Assembly: GCF_010093595.1 (NCBI RefSeq)
Contig: NW_022985466.1
Coordinates: 229,349 to 293,348 of the forward strand
DNA from: Mytilinidion resinicola
Lineage: Eukaryota > Ascomycota > Dothideomycetes > Mytilinidiales > Mytilinidiaceae
DNA: 64,000 nucleotides
Direction: 5' to 3'
The position numbers and the translations under genes were made by a program. Position 1 is the first letter of the stretch. Each line of letters starts with the position of its first letter. Shown here in pieces: positions 31,908 through 43,165 of this stretch. The notes beneath the pieces were generated by a model. It saw only the letters and a list, made by a program, of their open reading frames with translations. It was not told where the DNA came from and did not search any database.

Positions 31908-34900
31908 ATGCGTCTATTGATGTTGGAGCCTGATGGCGGGCTCCGTCTTACTGATGACTTGATACGCGATATCCCTCCCTATGCAATCCTTTCGCATACC
32001 TGGGGAGATGATGGCGATGAGGTCACCTTCAAAGATCTAATGAATGATACCGGCAAGAGCAAGGCTGGCTATGCCAAGATCAAGTTCTGCGGAGAACAAG
32101 CAAGGCGCCACGGCCTCCAGTACTTTTGGGTCGACACTTGCTGCATCGACAAATCTAATAATACCGAACTCGCAGAATCCATCAACTCCATGTTCCGCTG
32201 GTATCGCGATGCGGCCAAATGCTACGTCTTTCTATCCGATGTTTCAAATTTTGCGTTGGACGGCCGCAAGGCACTTAACCAGCTGCCCTGGGAGTCGGCA
32301 TTTCGGGAAAGCAAATGGTTCACTCGGGGTTGGACGCTTCAGGAGCTTATTGCACCGGCATCTGTGGAGTTCTTCTCCAAGGAAGGTACGCAACTTGGCG
32401 ATAAGAAGACCCTCGAGCGGCAAATTCATGAGGTCACCGGAATCCCTATCCAGGCTCTTCAAGGAACTCCACTTTCCCATTTTAGCATTGATGAGCGAAT
32501 GTCATGGCGCGCGCAACGTGAGACGAAGCGCAAAGAAGACGAGGCCTATTCGCTGTTGGGCCTTTTCGATGTCTCGATGCCACTCATCTATGGTGAAGAA
32601 GGAAAGGCGTTCATTCGTCTAGCAGAGGAGATCGATAAACCCTTGAAGGCTTTGTCGTTGAACCCAACGCCGGTACCATGCGATACCGGCTTCTCGGTCA
32701 TTGTGGAGCCGAAAAGACCAAATATAGAGTGAGTCTTTGCAGTACTCTTTGTATGAGCTTGTAATGACTTAAGGCAGCATTATCTTCGTTCATGGATTTA
32801 CCGGCCATCCTCGACGTACTTGGAACCATGCGCGAGAAACCCTCGACCAACATGTGGAGAGCTATGATCGTGGCGATGAGCTTGGCGAACGACCGTCGAA
32901 GTTCCGAAAATTGGACCTACCTCAGTCAGCCCATCATGAAAGCTACGACGCCTGCAACACGACTTATTGGCCACGAGATCTCATCCCAGTGACTATTCCG
33001 AACGCACGAGTTCTTACGTATGGATACGATCCACACCAATTCCTTCATTCAACTGGTTCCAGTGCGACCAAGAGCACGATGTATGACATTGCGTGGCACT
33101 TTCTCGTCTATTTGGAAGCCACACGTCGTGTCGACCCGTCCAGGCCCCTTCTAATCATCAGTCATAGCTTCGGGGGCATTGTAATCAAAGAAGCGCTTCG
33201 ACGATCCCAAGAATGCAAAACATATCAACGCCATCTTCACAGCATTTACGAGTCTACTTCTGGCTTGATATTCTTCGGCACCCCGCACGGCGGTGCAGAC
33301 CCCCCAGAATTAGCTCGAAATATTGTCGAGCAATTGGCTCAGATTGAGAGGGGCCAAATCAATCATCCAAATGATAGTACTTTCTTTCCCTCTGCGAAAC
33401 AGCTGAAGGATCTGCACCATAGATTTTGTCGATTGGCTCGGGAAAGGGCTTGGAAGATATACTCTCTTCAAGAGCAGTACGGACACATAGCCTTGAATTC
33501 CAAGAAGGTAAGAGATTCAACCCCCCCTGGTATATCACGAGTTCTTGCCAGAAGTCTACGCCACCGACTTGTCATTTTTCGGGATGTTCCCACGCACTCT
33601 CAAATCTCCAGAGGCAGCCCAACCGACTACCTATTATCTAAGCTAGTTCTTACAGTAGTGTCGGGCAAGCAATAGTGGAGCCTAAACATTGGGATATTTG
33701 GGCCTCCAACGTCTGAACTATTGGAGGCTATACAAGGCTAACCTTTGTAGGTTGTCGAAGATACCGCTTCTTGTTTAAACGACCCGACGATCGAAACCAC
33801 TCAGCATATCGCCAGCAATCACATGAACATGTGTCGATTCCATTCATCGGGCGATGTCGAATACGACAAGGTTGCCTCAGCGATCAATCGGATCCTTGAT
33901 GCCACAAAATCCCGCCAATTCGACGAGCACGCTAAACCTAACGGGGATCAACAACAACGCCTTTTGGACTATTTAAAGTTTGATCAGATGGAATCCCGTC
34001 ACATGACAATCAGAACTGCCCACGCCAAGACTTGCAAATGGCTACTCAACAAACATGAGTATGAAGAGTGGCTCGATGATACCAAGCTATCTAGCCACCA
34101 TGGGTTTCTTTGGATAAAAGGCAAGCCTGCGACGGGAAAATCTACTCTGATGAAATTCGCTCATTCAACCTTCAAGAAGAGGAAAGAGAACAACATCATC
34201 ATCTCATTCTTCTTCAATGCAAGAGGCCATCACCTAGAGAAATCCGCAATAGGGATGTATCGGTCCTTATTGTTTCAACTTCTAGATCCACGCCAAAACC
34301 TCCCACATTTAGTTGATGTGCTGGCGCCGAACGTGCCGGAAAAGCTCAACAAATGGGATGTTGACGCTCTCAAGAATCTGTTCGGTCATGCCGTCAAAAG
34401 TCTCGGTCGACGTCGCCTGACTTGCTTCATCGACGCATTGGACGAATGTAACGAGGACCAAGTGCGGGAAATGGTGGCGTTTTTCGAACGTCTCGGACAA
34501 TTTGCGGTCTCTTCCGAGACTGTATTCCACGTCTGCTTCTCAAGCCGCCACTACCCGCACGTCACGATCGAGAAAGGTGTCCACCTTGTCCTCGAAGGCC
34601 AGGAAGGCCATCAGCAAGATATCGCCAGTTATCTGCACAGCGAATTGAAGGCCGGGAAGAGCAAGCTGGTCACCCAGATCAAAGAGGAGATTCTCGAGAG
34701 GGCTTCAGGCATCTTCTTATGGGTAGTACTCGTTGTTCAAATGCTTAACAAGGAATTCGATCGAGGGCGTATACATGCGCTTCGTAGGCGACTCGATGAG
34801 ATCCCAAATGGGCTGGATGAGCTCTTCCAAGACATCTTGACCAGAGACGGCCAGAACTTGGAGGATCTGGTACTTTGCCTCCAGTGGATACTCTTCGCCA

Positions 34901-37164
34901 AACGGCCGTTGAAGACCCAAGAGCTCTACTTTGCCGTTCTATCCGGAGCTTCACCTGATGATCTGCAGATGACTGCATGGGACCCTGAAGAGATTACCAA
35001 GCAGGACATGGAAAGATTCATTCTCAGCTCCTCCAAGGGCCTGGCAGAAACGACGAAATCAAATCACCAAACGGTCCAATTCATACACGAATCTGTACGG
35101 GATTTTCTCCTGAAAGGGAACGGGCTAGACAGGCTGCAACCTCGCCTCGGTGATAACTTTGTCGGCCTTAGCAACGAGCGGCTGAAGCATTGCTGTCAGG
35201 CCTACATGGAAATCGATTTCTCTGGGTATCTGCCCGTGGACACCGAGTTGCCAATTGCTTCTACAAAGGAGGCTAAGGAACTACGCCAGTTGGCGTCCGA
35301 GAAGTTCCCTTTCCTCGAATATGCTGTCCACAACGTACTTTGTCACGCGGACACTGCAAGCCAATATGAAATCTCGCAATCTGGCTTTCTCCAATCGTTC
35401 CCTCGTAAAGAGTGGATCCACTTGGACAATGTCTTGGAGAATTTCGAGATACGACGTCATACTAGCGCATGTAGCCTGTTGTATATCCTAGCGGAGCGAA
35501 ATTTGTTGAGTCTCATTGCTGGTGAACTAGAAAGGACGCCGTACTCCGATGACGCAGCCGAACGTTACTGCTCTCCATTACATGTTGCCTTGGCTCAAAA
35601 GAACGAAAACGTGATAAGAGCATTATTAGCACAAAATACCGATACTGCGCGTAACGGCAACACAACTGAAGTGGTGACAGACCGCGTCATCGTGGATTCA
35701 CGGGACAAAAAAGGCCGGACGCCGCTGTCTTATGCTGCTAAAATGGGATACGATACTGGTGTCAAACTAATCATTGCGACCGGCAAGGCCGATCTCAACC
35801 CCAAGGACCTCTTTTTCCAACGGACACCTCTGTTGTGGGCAGCGGAGAAAGGACATGATGCCATAGTTCAGATGCTTCTTGCCACTAATAAGGTCGATAT
35901 CGATACATTGGACAAGTCCCGCCGAACGCCGCTGTCTTATGCTGCTGAGAAAGGGCACAAAGATGTGGTCAAGCTACTACTTGCAACAGGCAAGGCCGAT
36001 GTCAACTGCAAGGGCGACCATAATCAACGGACACCTCTCTTGTGGGCAGCTGTGAACGGGCATGACGCTGTAGTTCAGCTGCTGCTTGCGACAGGCAAGG
36101 TTAATGTCGATTCAGAGGACAAATATGACCGGACGCCTCTCTCATGGGCAGCCGCAAACGGACATGAAGTTATAGTTCAGCTGCTGCTTGCGATAAGCAG
36201 CGTTAATGCCGATTCAAAGGATACAAACAACCAGACGCCGCTGTCTTATGCTGCTGAGAAAGGGCACAAAGATGTGGTCAAGCTACTACTTGCAACAGGC
36301 AAGGTCGATGTCGACTGCAAGCGCGACCATAATCAACGGACACCTCTCTTCTGGGCAGCTGCGAACGGGCATGGCGCTGTAGTTCAGCTGCTGCTTGCGA
36401 CAGGCAAGGCGGATGTGCGCGCAAAAAATGTTTCGGGGTGGACACCGATGACATACGCGACTAAAAAGGGGCACGAGAACGTGGTTATGCTACTAATAAC
36501 AACCGGGGAGCTCGACTTAAATAAACGGGATCACATTCCAAGTGGAGAAACAGTTCTTGAATGGGCAACTGTCCGCGGATATGATTCGGTGGTCAAGCTG
36601 TTGCTAGAAATGGACGACGTTGAAGTTGACTCTAAGAACATCAATGGCCAGACGCCGCTATCACTAGCATCTAAACATGGCCGAGAGGCTACTGTAAAGC
36701 TTCTGCTAGGAACTGGGAAAGTTGAGATCAACTCCTACTGCGATAAAGGTAGAACGCCTCTGTCATACGCAGCCGAGGAAGGGTATACGGCCGTCATCAA
36801 ACTTCTGCTAGGAACTGGGAAAGTTGATATCAACTCCTACAGCGATTACGGTCGGATGACGCCTCTGTCATACGCAGCAGAGGAAGGGCATACGGCCGTC
36901 ATCAAACTTCTATTAGAGACAGGCAAGGCTGACCTCAACTCTAGAGACTGTGAAGGGCGGACGCCACTACTATTGGCCGTCAAAGGACATCCATGGGACA
37001 CTGGGGGAACGGAAGAGGCGACAGTCAAGCTATTTCTTAATTCTGGTAAAGTGGACATGGATATTAACACCAAAGATCGCTCGGGCACAACTCCACTGTC
37101 ACTCGCAAAAGCGTTGGGAAAAACGGCCATTTTTAAGCTACTGTCAGAGAGGAGTTTGTGCTAG
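31908..37164 (+). CDS. HET / alpha-beta hydrolase / NACHT / ankyrin NLR-like receptor
   Basis: Exons 31908-32728, 32778-33507 and 33751-37164 join in consistent phases to 1654 residues. Residues 1-250 are a HET domain (YAILSHTWGDD, FWVDTCCIDKSNN, FTRGWTLQELIAP, AYSLLGLFDVSMPLIYGE). About 275-515 is an alpha/beta-hydrolase (IIFVHGFTGHPRRTW; nucleophile Ser about 402 in SHSFGG; FFGTPHGG). The NACHT NTPase has Walker A GKPATGKST (about 638) and Walker B CFIDALDE (about 742). Ankyrin repeats run from about 1126 to the end. In fungal STAND proteins the N-terminal domain is the effector and the repeats sense a ligand (family knowledge). This protein carries two putative effectors in series. Some repeat units are nearly identical in DNA, for example 35926-36100 against 36235-36409. 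The 243-bp second intron is unusually long for this window, and two separate genes cannot be fully excluded. Confidence 0.85.
35926..36409 (+). repeat. Recently duplicated ankyrin-coding block
   Basis: Bases 35926-36100 and 36235-36409 (offset 309 bases, 103 codons) differ at about 6 of 175 positions. A second near-identical tandem pair, with a period of about 100 bases, lies at about 36700-36910. Such high internal identity suggests ongoing repeat shuffling or gene conversion. Confidence 0.85.
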
Positions 37165-37828
37165 AATTGAAGGCCGTGAAGCGTGGTGCGACTGCGTCAA
37201 AAAGCCGGTCGTTCAGTAGTGTCGGTCGCACGCTGTGCGGAGCTAAATGTATCATAGAAGACGGTTTAGATCCTATTTATGGTTTAGTGTGGTGCAATTC
37301 ACGCTACTCAAGAGGCATATTACACATGACCACATTCTGCACAAATATTTCGATCTTACTAAGGTACAATTCCCAATACCTTGCCAAAAGTGTGAGCACT
37401 TTCGCTCACCACCGTTAGAGATGCTTCGGCGGATTCTAAAAGCTTTCATAAGATGTAAAGTCCAGGAGAGCTTTGAAACAGAGAAATTCCACACGCTGAC
37501 AGTCTGCCCACTTGCCGTTGTTTGTGGTGCTTCATCACGTCATCAGAAATCGGGACGAAATAAAAAAGACGGCATGCCCAAACTTTTTTTTCTGGTATTG
37601 TACTCAACAGGAACATCATACAAGATCATATTCTGTGCATCCATCTCATTCTTATTTAGCTCCTTAGACGAACCAAAATTTCCAAAAAAAGGAAAGACGC
37701 AAGGATCGTTTAGTACTGCTCAGCCATGTCTGAGTTTGAGAAGATTCAAGGCTGTGCCCGTTCGATCACATCTTCGTGTGCATCTCGGAAGCATTAGTCC
37801 AGCCGATGTCTGGATTATTCCCATTCGC
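37165..37828. other. Intergenic between convergent genes
   Basis: No gene recognised. The region is AT-rich with short A and T tracts and holds the 3' regions of the NACHT gene and the AveC-like gene. Confidence 0.4.
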
Positions 37829-38809
37829 TTAGAACTTCGACCCCTTCTTAGCGCTACCATTGGTGTGGCCATTGGCGTAGCCATTAGTGCTCCCATTCAG
37901 CGCCAACTTAACCGACTTCGGAGACTCCGAGAGGGCGAAAGGGTTGCGCTCCAGGATAATATTGAACATAGCAAAAGTCTGGATCAAAGACACAGCCACC
38001 GTAGCGAGGCCGCCCAGCTGTGTGACCAACGGCGAGAAGTCGCCCTGGATGACGAAGATGGTTGGCATAGCGGACAGCGTGAAGCCGCCGATGTAGCAGA
38101 AGGGCATGAGAGCGCAAATCAAGATGCTCCTCCAGCCGTTGAGCCACTCACGGAAGCGGTAGGCAATGGAGACGCTGAGGAACAGCGACGACACATTGGA
38201 GAAGAGCCACCACCATGGAAACTTCGAGATCAGGACCAGCGGCTGGTGGCCGAAGTACATGTAGATGCCGCCGTAGTTGAGCAGGATCTCCTCGAGGATG
38301 ATGTCGGCAAGACCGGAGAGGCCCAGGCCGATCCAGAGTGTCTTGTTTGAGATTTCGCGGAGGAGCATGGCGTACAGAATGTATCCTAGAATCGCGCCAA
38401 AGGCCCACCACATAACGCCAACATACATGTCGAACTCGCGGCCCATGAGGAAGAACAGGAGCATCTTTGGGTTGTGGGACTGCGACCAGAAGCAGCCGGC
38501 GAGATAGTTGTCGATGGCCTCGGGCACGACGCAGAATGCAGAGCCCATGATGATGGCTGTCGGGACCGTGTCGTTGAATTTCTTGCCATCGAAGTAGGCG
38601 ACGACCATGAAGAAGAGGGCAATGCCGCCCATGACGGCGGTTGAGACGATGACATGGTTCGTGTTCATCGCAAAGGCATCGTTCGGGGGAGCAGGCGTAC
38701 GGAACGCATCCGCCAGCACGACCTTGACCTGAGCATTCTGTGCCAGCACCGTGGGGGGTGCGAGAGCGCAAAGAGCGAGAGCCGCTGCGCCAATGTGTGC
38801 CATGGCCAT
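37829..38809 (-). CDS. AveC-family-like polytopic membrane protein
   Basis: A single-exon 326-codon frame. Residues 1-23 form a signal peptide ending VLAQ. About seven hydrophobic segments follow. The pattern EAIDNYLAGCFWSQSH, WWAFGAILGYILY, LSGLADIILEEILLNYGGIYMYFGHQPLV and WWWLFSNVSSLF resembles the actinobacterial AveC family. The founding member takes part in spiroketal formation/dehydration in avermectin biosynthesis (established). The assignment is from remembered family patterns and not from an alignment. The C-terminus is a hydrophilic Asn/Gly/Lys tail. No polyketide gene is nearby, so the role in this fungus is unknown. It could be an enzyme acting on a lipid or polyketide in the endomembrane system. 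Confidence 0.62.
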   Translation of the reverse strand: MAMAHIGAAALALCALAPPTVLAQNAQVKVVLADAFRTPAPPNDAFAMNTNHVIVSTAVMGGIALFFMVVAYFDGKKFNDTVPTAIIMGSAFCVVPEAIDNYLAGCFWSQSHNPKMLLFFLMGREFDMYVGVMWWAFGAILGYILYAMLLREISNKTLWIGLGLSGLADIILEEILLNYGGIYMYFGHQPLVLISKFPWWWLFSNVSSLFLSVSIAYRFREWLNGWRSILICALMPFCYIGGFTLSAMPTIFVIQGDFSPLVTQLGGLATVAVSLIQTFAMFNIILERNPFALSESPKSVKLALNGSTNGYANGHTNGSAKKGSKF

Positions 38810-38886
38810 ACCAGCGTAGTGCTCAAGAATATGTTTTGGTGATCAGGCGACAAAAGAAGCCTCAGTGGTGGATGAAATATCTTCGT

Positions 38887-39550
38887 TCAAAATAGATTGT
38901 AGGAAGTGAGGTACGAAACGGCGGCCAGGTTCGAATATAAGTACACTGGCCATGGCCGATCAGTGCTGAATTTTGTTAAATACCGCAACAATTCCGTGAT
39001 CTTTGTCATACGCGCAGTCTCGTTAAATTCCCCCTCCTGGAACAGACCGAAATCCACCCGCAGGGGTATGACCATGATCACGTTGTTCTCACCATCCGAG
39101 TCTGGGTCATCCTTGCGTTTTAGAAAGCTATCAACGAGGTCTTAATGGGGCAAATAATAGTCAGGACGGCCCAAGACTTGGACATTGCCCAGCAAATTGT
39201 CCTCGTTCACCTTCGCCATCTGCTCGTTTTAGTTTCCCCCGAGATATAGGAGGTAGTATCCTTCCAGAACCCAGAACGTATCTGGCCCAAATCAAGGCCG
39301 TAACCCTTGTAGTACAAGTTAGAGAGCGGCCCTGTCTTGCATACGGCACACAGCTCGGCAAATCTCTCCTCCCACCACAGTTGCATGTAGGACAGATATG
39401 TTAGCCCAATGTAGTGTAGCAATATGTTTTATTGCTGATTGTATGGAGACCGATAGTATACCTTATCAATTGCTCCGTTTATGCTTACCATGTAGGCAAT
39501 GACGTAGCACTTTAGTGGAGCCATGCTAGGGTAGTTGTTCTGGTTGAGAC
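38887..39550 (-). pseudogene. Unrecognised coding-like fragments
   Basis: Two open segments on the minus strand look protein-like. One (about 39422-39207) contains MQLWWEERFAELCAVCKTG. The other (about 39130-38887) contains VIMVIPLRVDFGLFQEG and ELLRYLTKFSTDRPWPVYLY. They are separated by stops and frame changes, and I cannot assign a family. They may be exons of a small gene or relics of one. Low confidence. Confidence 0.22.
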
Positions 39551-40604
39551 CAGGATGCTCGGCTGCGACGAGAAAGGCGACTTACTTGCTTCGGGCGAGC
39601 GAGAGCGATCTTCTTTCTAAACTTTGATGACTAATATTTGAGTAGTAACTAATTAAATATTTAGGGGTGTATTCCAACATCAGACCGAGGACAAAGCGAT
39701 GCCCCCTGACATTTGTTACCCCAGATTCCCCAGACTTTCTATATGCCGCTCGGACCAATTGCGCGCTCGGACTATTCCAGAAGACCCATAGTTGGTTCCG
39801 CTGGGTCCGGTACATGGTATCGGATTCTATATAAGGACAGGAAAAATCCGAACAGGTCCGGCAGCGTCATACGGACTTTGAACTATGATCTCGCTACCCC
39901 CCTCATCACATTTCCGGTGGTACCTCTCCTATACTATGAGCTTATCTGCTGTTTGCATGGCTCCTCGCCACGCAGCTAGCCGAGGGTCATTGAAATGTTA
40001 GTTTGAGGCCGCTTGTCAAGATGGCACATCCCATCAGCAATTTCGCGCGGCATCCCTAGGAGGTTGCTACACACGAACTACCATACGGGTGGCAACGGCC
40101 CCGCAACTGTCTTTTGTACCTGTACTGCGGTAGCTTCGATCGCAAATGAGGCTCGGCTGCTCAGCGAAAGCACTTCGGTAGAGCAAGAATGACGAGAATA
40201 TTCTACAAAGGGAGAGCCCTCGCAGCATTTTGCTAGCTAGCAGACTGGAACTTTGAGCTTTGGATTGATTCTGATCTATACACTGATGACAGTTTACGCC
40301 GATTGGAAAGCTTAAAATAGCAGCCGCTTAGCCTGATATGGTATGGCGTGTGTTGGCAGACGTGGGGGCAGGGGAAAAGTTATGATAACGCGTAAAATAT
40401 CACAACAACACGTGATCTTGGCCACTCTGTGCTAGACGGGGACATATGTAGAAAGATGTATATTTGGGAATCTGTGAAGAGGATGTGGTTACAAGGTAAA
40501 CATGGATCTGCTTATCCTGAGACACGCATCGCCAGCGTTCGGGTGATATTCAGGCACGTGGTGTGTAGAACACGTGATGTATAAGTTTATATGCACGTGA
40601 AATG

Positions 40605-40641
40605 TAGATCTATAGTAGGAGGCATTCCTACTATAGATCTA
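40605..40641. repeat. Perfect 16-bp inverted repeat (hairpin)
   Basis: TAGATCTATAGTAGGA, a 5-base GGCAT loop, and its exact reverse complement. It lies 44 bases upstream of the dispersed repeat copy at 40685, so it could belong to the same mobile-element relic. Confidence 0.8.
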
Positions 40642-40684
40642 GTTAAATTGGAGGCCGCACGGGCCTCACCTACGTGTATATAGC

Positions 40685-40745
40685 CTAGCTAGATTCCTAC
40701 ATAGAATCGACATCTATTGTCCTCCGAATTGTTCATCACGTGATC
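40685..40745 (+). repeat. Dispersed repeat, copy 2
   Basis: Similar to 30990-31050 over about 60 bases, in the same orientation, ending with ATCACGTGAT. Confidence 0.65.
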
Positions 40746-41261
40746 GGAAACATTACACAGCTATAAACTGTAGGACTGCGATGAGGTGCGACAGCCATCT
40801 GCTGCTATCGATGCGCTGCTGTAACCACGTGGTCTGTGTGCGCTTGAGAGATCGGAACATGTCGCGCGCAAGGGGGCGTGTTGATACTTTAGTTGGTACA
40901 CGATATTGCTGCTAAACCCTGACAGGCTATCGCAATGTGGATTTTAGCTCCATACCTTTAAAGTTCTACTTGGAAGAGAACAATCTGCACGTAATCAGTA
41001 CAGAGGTCTGACCATCATGTCCTTCAAGATCGCTAGATGTATTGCCTTGTAATAATATGGTATTGAAATCTCCCGTAATGGAGGTCTTGTTCTTAAGCAA
41101 CCTAAATCTCAAACGATAGGCAATTACACGAAGTTACTGTCTCTTTGGCTGAGCGCAACTGATACTATAGGAAGCGTTACCAGGGCGCGTTCATTGACAA
41201 TCCGCGTAAACAGGCCGGACGCATGTCTCTGATCGAATCAATGTGTTTCACACGATGCGTT

Positions 41262-41595
41262 CAGCGTGGCAGTAATCCGGCCGACGGAGTTTGAGACGCT
41301 TGGATTGATTGGATTGGGCTGGTTAAAATTCAGAATTGATTGGACGGATTAAAAGAGTTTATCAATCTGGATCAATCCACCTAGATCTACCGCCAAGACA
41401 GCTGTAATAGATACAGAAAAGGGGAACATAGGAGTGGCAGGGGCCTAATTATGGCTCATTCCATCGGAATTTCAGTTATCAATCCGACTGTGGATTACAA
41501 ATCCTCCAGATTAATTGGATTGGGTTTGAATGGGTGTGGATTGACCGGTCGGCCGATGGACGGATTGAAGATTGGATGGATTACTGGCCACGCTG
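41262..41595. mobile_element. hAT-type MITE (334 bp), degenerate target duplication
   Basis: The left end CAGCGTGGCAGTAATCC and the right end GGATTACTGGCCACGCTG are inverted repeats with one base inserted. The interior holds many copies of ATTGGAT/ATTGATT, as in subterminal repeats of hAT elements. Flanking 8-mers GATGCGTT and GATTCAAT match at 5 of 8 positions, compatible with a decayed hAT target duplication. There is no transposase frame. Confidence 0.62.
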
Positions 41596-42067
41596 GATTC
41601 AATATAGTGGTGCGGCTACGTAACAAAACAAATATGGGTGGAGGGTTATCCTAAAACTTGAAGCGGGGACGCTTCCGAGTATCACTCCTCGCGAGACATA
41701 TGCACTGCATGACGTGGACCTGTTGCTCACAGGCGCTCGAGCTGAGAGGTGCTTGCAGTGTGACAAGGTGCACGCCCGACATCGAGTAGGATTCGTGCCC
41801 CAGCTGGCTCAGCTCGATCTGCCAAGGCAGCCTTGAGCACATGCACACCAACAATTATAAAGCGCGTCATCCAGCGCAAGTACCTGTAAGGCTATACCCC
41901 AGTTCGAAATGCTCAGCTACTTTTCGCGGGCTATCGGGCGGGCGCTACTGCCCCACGAAGCCCTGCGAAAGAGTGCGAAGGTCTATTTGTCCCGACCCCT
42001 CACGTCACGGTCAAGCTAACCATCCATAGCTCTGTATGCCTTCAGTTCAAGAACCGCACTTCAGCGC

Positions 42068-43165
42068 TTGCTCGTTGACCGAGGAATTTCATTTTTGATT
42101 GAAGAAACACCCATTCTGCCTGTTCTGCTTCAACGAACGATATCTCCACTGAGTTTATCTTCAGCCTCTCGGATTAACAGCGGAAATGGCGATGCGTCCC
42201 ATTCTAGCGCGGCTTCTGAGAAGGTGCTACATGTACCAGCTGTTTTGATTATATGCGAAAGTCTGGCAATAAGTGATTCTGTTCTCCGTCAGACGGTCGC
42301 CGCCTTTACACAAGATCCAGAATTTGTAAAGTCATTCTGGAGCCGAGTCGTTTTTGCGATACCCAGCGCAGCCTCTCAAAAACAGTTCGCAGTCTCCAAT
42401 GCCGCCCACAAACTTCTCGATGAGTTGCATTGCGCCGAAGTCCTCACTATCACCCTTCCGGCGACAGGCGAACCGATTTCAGAAGGACCTTACTTTGTCA
42501 AGGGTGTCGCTTCATCGCACTTGGGGCTCTTCCCGGATGAGTACGAGGCGTTCCAACTACCAACTGTCCGCACTCCTTCGTCGAAGTTCGCTGGCATTAC
42601 GATAATGCTGGACGGGAAGCTGATGGTTCAGTCCCGTCTCGATTGCATTTTCCGAGAACTCCCGACAAGCCGTTGAACGGATTGCGCTTTACAGTGAAGG
42701 ATATTATTGGCCTTGAAAGCGTGAAGACAACCGGATAGTTTCGAGCCTATGAGAAGTTATACGAGGAGGCAGAAAATACAGCCCCTTCCGTCCGACGACT
42801 ACTTGAACTGGGTGCCGTACTGGTAGGCAAAACGAAATGCACCCAGTTTGCATCGAGTGATCAGCCTACGGCGGATTGGGTTGATTACCATTGCCCTTGG
42901 AACCTACGGGCTGATGGATATCTCTCCCCAAGAGGAAGCAGCACAGGGACCTTCGGTTGCTGTTGCTGGCTATATTTGGGTGGACTTCGGATTGGGCACA
43001 GATAGTCGGTACACACCTACTCTTCGTTAATATTCTCTAACTATCAAATTTAGCCGGCGCAAGCATACGTGGCCCTGAATCGGTAATGGGGCTATTTGCT
43101 CTACGCCCGAGTATTACTGCGTCAGACATGACCCACATCATTTCCATTTCAAAGTATACATAAGA
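42068..43165 (+). pseudogene. Amidase-signature enzyme relic
   Basis: The first open segment (42068-42676) gives an N-terminal region without a recognised motif. After a stop and frame change, amidase-signature sequence follows: [22 protein letters not shown], then a TAG, then FRAYEKLY. Next come APSVRRLLELGAVLVGKTKCTQFAS and the Gly/Ser-rich RADGYLSPRGSST. Another shift at about 42945 continues with VAVAGYIWVDFGLGTDS. About 43050-43150 reads GASIRGPESVMGLFALRPS. The order matches the amidase family around the Lys-Ser-Ser catalytic triad, but several stops and shifts destroy the frame and the C-terminal half is missing. It is a decayed hydrolase gene. Confidence 0.75.

Larger units (their letters stand above)
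38810..42067. other. Gene-poor, repeat-bearing stretch
   Basis: It includes unassigned coding-like fragments (38885-39550, minus), a perfect hairpin at 40605-40641, a dispersed repeat copy at 40685-40745 and a hAT-type MITE at 41262-41595. I see no intact gene. Confidence 0.45.

Noticed and set aside
33508..33675. Open frame continuing past 33507 as the natural end of the hydrolase part
   Set aside because: The GTAAGA donor at 33508 and the acceptor at 33750 join two segments in phase, and the extension has no family character.
41850..41930. GTTCGAA-containing segment as a tRNA
   Set aside because: A B-box-like GTTCGAA occurs, but no A-box at the right distance and no cloverleaf could be drawn.
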